Shown here in pieces: positions 61,834 to 64,000 of a DNA stretch of 64,000 bases. The notes beneath the pieces were generated by a model, which had not been told where the DNA came from, searched no databases, and saw nothing but the letters and a program-made list of their open reading frames with translations. The translations under genes were made by a program, and so were the position numbers. The stretch covers positions 1,550,001 to 1,614,000 of the forward strand of contig NZ_OY782759.1 in the NCBI RefSeq assembly GCF_963678195.1, in the 5' to 3' direction. Position 1 is the first letter of the stretch, and the number at the start of each line of letters is the position of its first letter. The stretch is from an uncultured Hyphomonas sp. (lineage in GTDB: Bacteria; Pseudomonadota; Alphaproteobacteria; Caulobacterales; Hyphomonadaceae).

Positions 61834-63093
61834 TCACGGTTTAGGGATACAAAGAATCTCAATCAGCCTTTTCATATCCGACCGGTTCTGTATCAGGAGT
61901 GCATGCGAAGGCTCCATGCCTTCGAGTAATTGCACGAACCATATATTGGACGCGCAAAGACTGAAGATCTGGGCATCCAGCCGACCGAACCCCGAACCTT
62001 CATTCGCGACTCTCGACAGAAGGTCCATCGAGGTATCACCGAAGCGGGCGAATGTTCCTTCTACATGGCTGCGACTCGACTCCTGAACGCTTGCAGTCAA
62101 CATTGCTCCAGATGTTCCAGCAAGGTCCTTCAGGAACGACCAGTCAATGGTGTCCGGACTGAACATGCTGTTGGCCATTGCTTCAATTGATGGCCGCTTT
62201 TTGTCCGCACGTATCGTATCTGTTCGTGATCGGGTTCGCTGAAACAGCGCGTCATGAGCCTGTTTCAGCAGTTCTTCTTTTCCCTTGATGAAATGAGTGA
62301 CCGAGGAGAGCGAAACGCCCGCCGATGCGGCCACCGACCTGTGCGTAATCGCCTCGGCGCCGTCTTTCAGGATGATGTCGACTGCGGCATTGATGATTTT
62401 GACATGCGTCGGATGCATGCTCTGCGGCGCGGCCGGAGCCATGTTCCATGATGCGGCTGACTGACGAAAGGCGCTGTCGCCATCCGGGTGGAGCGGCCGG
62501 CCCTGAAGCCGCGCCGCAAACCTTCCGCACAGGCGGTGTGCCCACGGATCGAACTTCCACTGCTCTCCAGCGACCACATAACCGAACCCCACACCGAGTG
62601 AGAAAGCTCTCAAGGAGGCAGCAAGCTGCGTATCGACCCCCGCAGTTTCAAGCAAGTTTTCCCAGAAGATCCTGGCCGCCCCCTGACCGGCATGTGCGGT
62701 CATCTGCGCCTTTGCCCGTATTGAACGCAGGAGCGCGTGCCACTGCAGCGCATGCTCGCGGTCCAGCCGGCAGTGAAGGTCACGGATGGCGGCAAACAGG
62801 CAGGCCTCGAAGTCACCCTCCCTGGTAGACGTGTCGGAGATCAGCTGCGTCCAGCCTGACCAGGCAGCTTCGATGCGCTGATCAGCAACAATGCACGCTT
62901 CTTCGATCAGAAGTGCCTGCGAGCCGAAATGGTAATTTACCAATGCAGGCGAAACGCCAAGTCGCGTGGCGATCTTCCTGACGGTCAGATCACCTAAGCC
63001 ATCCTGCCTGACGGTACTGAGTACGGCCTCAATGATCGCGGCCCGCATGGCTTCCGATTCACGGGCGCCTGATTGATACATTCGTTCAGGCAT
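61834..63093 (-). CDS. Tandem TetR-type regulator with two DNA-binding domains
   Basis: The protein has 419 residues, about twice the usual TetR length. The first helix-turn-helix lies at 16-66 (AAIIEAVLSTVRQDGLGDLT, RKIATRLGVSPALVNYHFGS) and the second at 229-280 (VKIINAAVDIILKDGAEAIT, RSVAASAGVSLSSVTHFIKG). Each is followed by a helical ligand-domain of about 130-160 residues. This looks like an in-frame fusion of two TetR units, so a monomer could act as a pseudo-dimer or bind two half-sites. It is divergent from a TonB receptor gene, its most likely target. Confidence 0.85.
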   Translation of the reverse strand: MPERMYQSGARESEAMRAAIIEAVLSTVRQDGLGDLTVRKIATRLGVSPALVNYHFGSQALLIEEACIVADQRIEAAWSGWTQLISDTSTREGDFEACLFAAIRDLHCRLDREHALQWHALLRSIRAKAQMTAHAGQGAARIFWENLLETAGVDTQLAASLRAFSLGVGFGYVVAGEQWKFDPWAHRLCGRFAARLQGRPLHPDGDSAFRQSAASWNMAPAAPQSMHPTHVKIINAAVDIILKDGAEAITHRSVAASAGVSLSSVTHFIKGKEELLKQAHDALFQRTRSRTDTIRADKKRPSIEAMANSMFSPDTIDWSFLKDLAGTSGAMLTASVQESSRSHVEGTFARFGDTSMDLLSRVANEGSGFGRLDAQIFSLCASNIWFVQLLEGMEPSHALLIQNRSDMKRLIEILCIPKP

Positions 63094-63242
63094 AACTATT
63101 CCATGCCGATGCTATTGATTGACTTCTCATCAATGGGTTTTCCGTTCCGGGTCAAGGTCCTGGCGTAAATAACGGTAAATTTTGGCATTACAAACGATCT
63201 ACAGCGCTTCGTAGCCTTCTTTGATCGTTCGTGACGTCACAA

Positions 63243-63253
63243 AAAATTATCTT
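63243..63253 (+). promoter_or_regulatory. AAAATTATCTT site before TonB receptor
   Basis: These 11 bases are identical to those before dgcN (52248-52258) and, on the other strand, in the 35443-35705 divergent region (35584-35594). The site lies 60 bases before the receptor ATG and 150 bases from the TetR-type gene start. Confidence 0.35.
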
Positions 63254-63312
63254 GGTACATTCGTTCAGTTTTGATTAACGCCGCGCACTCCCAGAACGCA
63301 AGGAAAGCTCCC

Positions 63313-64000
63313 ATGTTCAGAACTCGCAAAGCGCTCAACCTCTTGCTCGCGACCTCAGTGCTGGCCTGGCCAGCCGCCTGGGCCCAGGAAGGGACGGATG
63401 CCGAATCCCGCCAGCAGACCGTCGTCGTGACAGGAACGCCAATCCGCGATAGCCAGGTCGCTGCCATCGAAACGAAGCGGAACGCTGAAAACGTCGTCGA
63501 CATTATCGCGGCTGATACAATCGGTCGTTTTCCCGACCAGAACCTCGCAGACTCGCTGGGCCGCTTGCCGGGCCTGGCGATCGAGCGTGACCAGGGCCAG
63601 GCGCGTTACATCAACTTCCGTGGTCTGCCGTTCCGCAACACCAAGATCGCCTTCGATGGTATGGATATTCCCGGTGCTGAAAATGGCCGTACGACGCGCT
63701 TTGATGCCTTCCCCTCGGTGATCACCGCGGCAGTCGAGGCCAACAAGGCGATCACACCGGACATGCCGGGCGAAGCTGTCGCCGGCTTCGTCAATATCCG
63801 GACCTATAGCCCGTTCGACCAGGAAGGTTTCCACGTCTCCGCTGAAGCAGGATACGGAGAGCAGGAACTGGGCGGCGGCCCCGTGAAGAAATACAATGGC
63901 CGGGCATCCTGGTCGAACGATACGCTCGGTCTTGTCGTGTTCGGCTCCCACAATGCGCGTGTTCAAAACACAGACAACCGCGAGTACAGTCTCAGCCTTA
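63313..64000 (+). CDS. TonB-dependent receptor, 3' end outside window
   Basis: ATG 63313 follows AAGGAAAG. The first 229 codons are seen and the frame stays open to the window end. A signal peptide covers about 1-25 (ending AWA|QE), then a TonB-box region QTVVVTGTPIRDS and a plug domain with TIGRFPDQNLADSLGRLPGL, FRGLPFRNTKIAFDGMDIPG and EAVAGFVNIRT. This plug style (FPDQNLADSLGRLPG) is common in large receptors of Caulobacterales and relatives that import sugars or peptides. The divergent tandem TetR gene probably controls it. Confidence 0.85.
   Translation, partial: MFRTRKALNLLLATSVLAWPAAWAQEGTDAESRQQTVVVTGTPIRDSQVAAIETKRNAENVVDIIAADTIGRFPDQNLADSLGRLPGLAIERDQGQARYINFRGLPFRNTKIAFDGMDIPGAENGRTTRFDAFPSVITAAVEANKAITPDMPGEAVAGFVNIRTYSPFDQEGFHVSAEAGYGEQELGGGPVKKYNGRASWSNDTLGLVVFGSHNARVQNTDNREYSLSL

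Noticed and set aside
1-64000. tRNA, rRNA, riboswitch or CRISPR array
   Set aside because: I saw no cloverleaf with a TTCRA loop, no rRNA-like stretch, no known riboswitch core and no short regular repeats. A covariance search would be needed to exclude small RNAs.

Overview
The window looks like a chromosomal segment of a marine-type Alphaproteobacterium, with Hyphomonadaceae or a relative as my best guess. This rests on overall base composition, TonB-dependent receptors of the Caulobacter/Hyphomonas style, a DgcN/DgcA D-glutamate pair and many ATGA-coupled genes. It is inference; no rRNA, tRNA or ribosomal protein gene is present to settle it. No CRISPR array was seen.

Layout. (1) 1-2484: the end of a polyprenyl-linked glycosylation cluster (GT39-like enzyme, GtrB-like glycosyltransferase, GtrA-like flippase cut off by an insertion sequence). 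(2) 2442-3532: an internally deleted copy of an IS3-family element. (3) 3710-5813: three minus-strand exported proteins of unknown function, two sharing a short F-x-x-A-A / I-x-P-x-F motif. (4) 6195-23690: a long plus-strand envelope locus. It encodes a VWA membrane protein with six Cys-paired repeats, SrfA-like, SrfB (actin/Hsp70-fold ATPase), SrfC (dynamin-like P-loop protein), a bitopic protein with a Sel1-like tail, a secreted VWA protein resembling the periplasmic half of the type VI secretion kinase PpkA, an ABC ATPase, an FtsX-type permease, a formylglycine-generating-enzyme-fold protein and two coiled-coil lipoproteins. The last six mirror the order PpkA-TagT-TagS-TagR-TagQ of the Pseudomonas threonine-phosphorylation module, but without a kinase, phosphatase or any T6SS structural gene. 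(5) 23890-25539: an IS6-family fragment cut by a second, fuller copy of the same IS3 element. The two direct copies bracket regions 3-4 like a composite transposon.

(6) 25899-61240: a large catabolic region. One operon has a class III aminotransferase, a cupin dioxygenase and two proline-iminopeptidase-like hydrolases. A minus-strand operon has a class III aminotransferase, Zn-ribbon protein, thiolase, acyl-CoA ligase and DgcA. A plus-strand operon has a TonB receptor, GPH/MFS transporter, three class-C beta-lactamase-fold hydrolases and two M81 (MlrC-family) peptidases. Then come an XRE-cupin regulator, aldehyde dehydrogenase, CocE/S15 hydrolase, a third M81 peptidase, DgcN, a homodimeric-type 2-oxoacid dehydrogenase E1, an Lrp regulator, an indolepyruvate:ferredoxin oxidoreductase and a Leu/Phe/Val dehydrogenase. 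Together they can be read as uptake and complete breakdown of a peptide containing D-Glu, an aromatic part and perhaps a beta-amino acid. This parallels mlr (microcystin) pathways, but no mlrA homologue is seen. (7) 61305-64000: a decayed IS6-family transposase, a regulator with two TetR DNA-binding domains, and the start of another TonB receptor.
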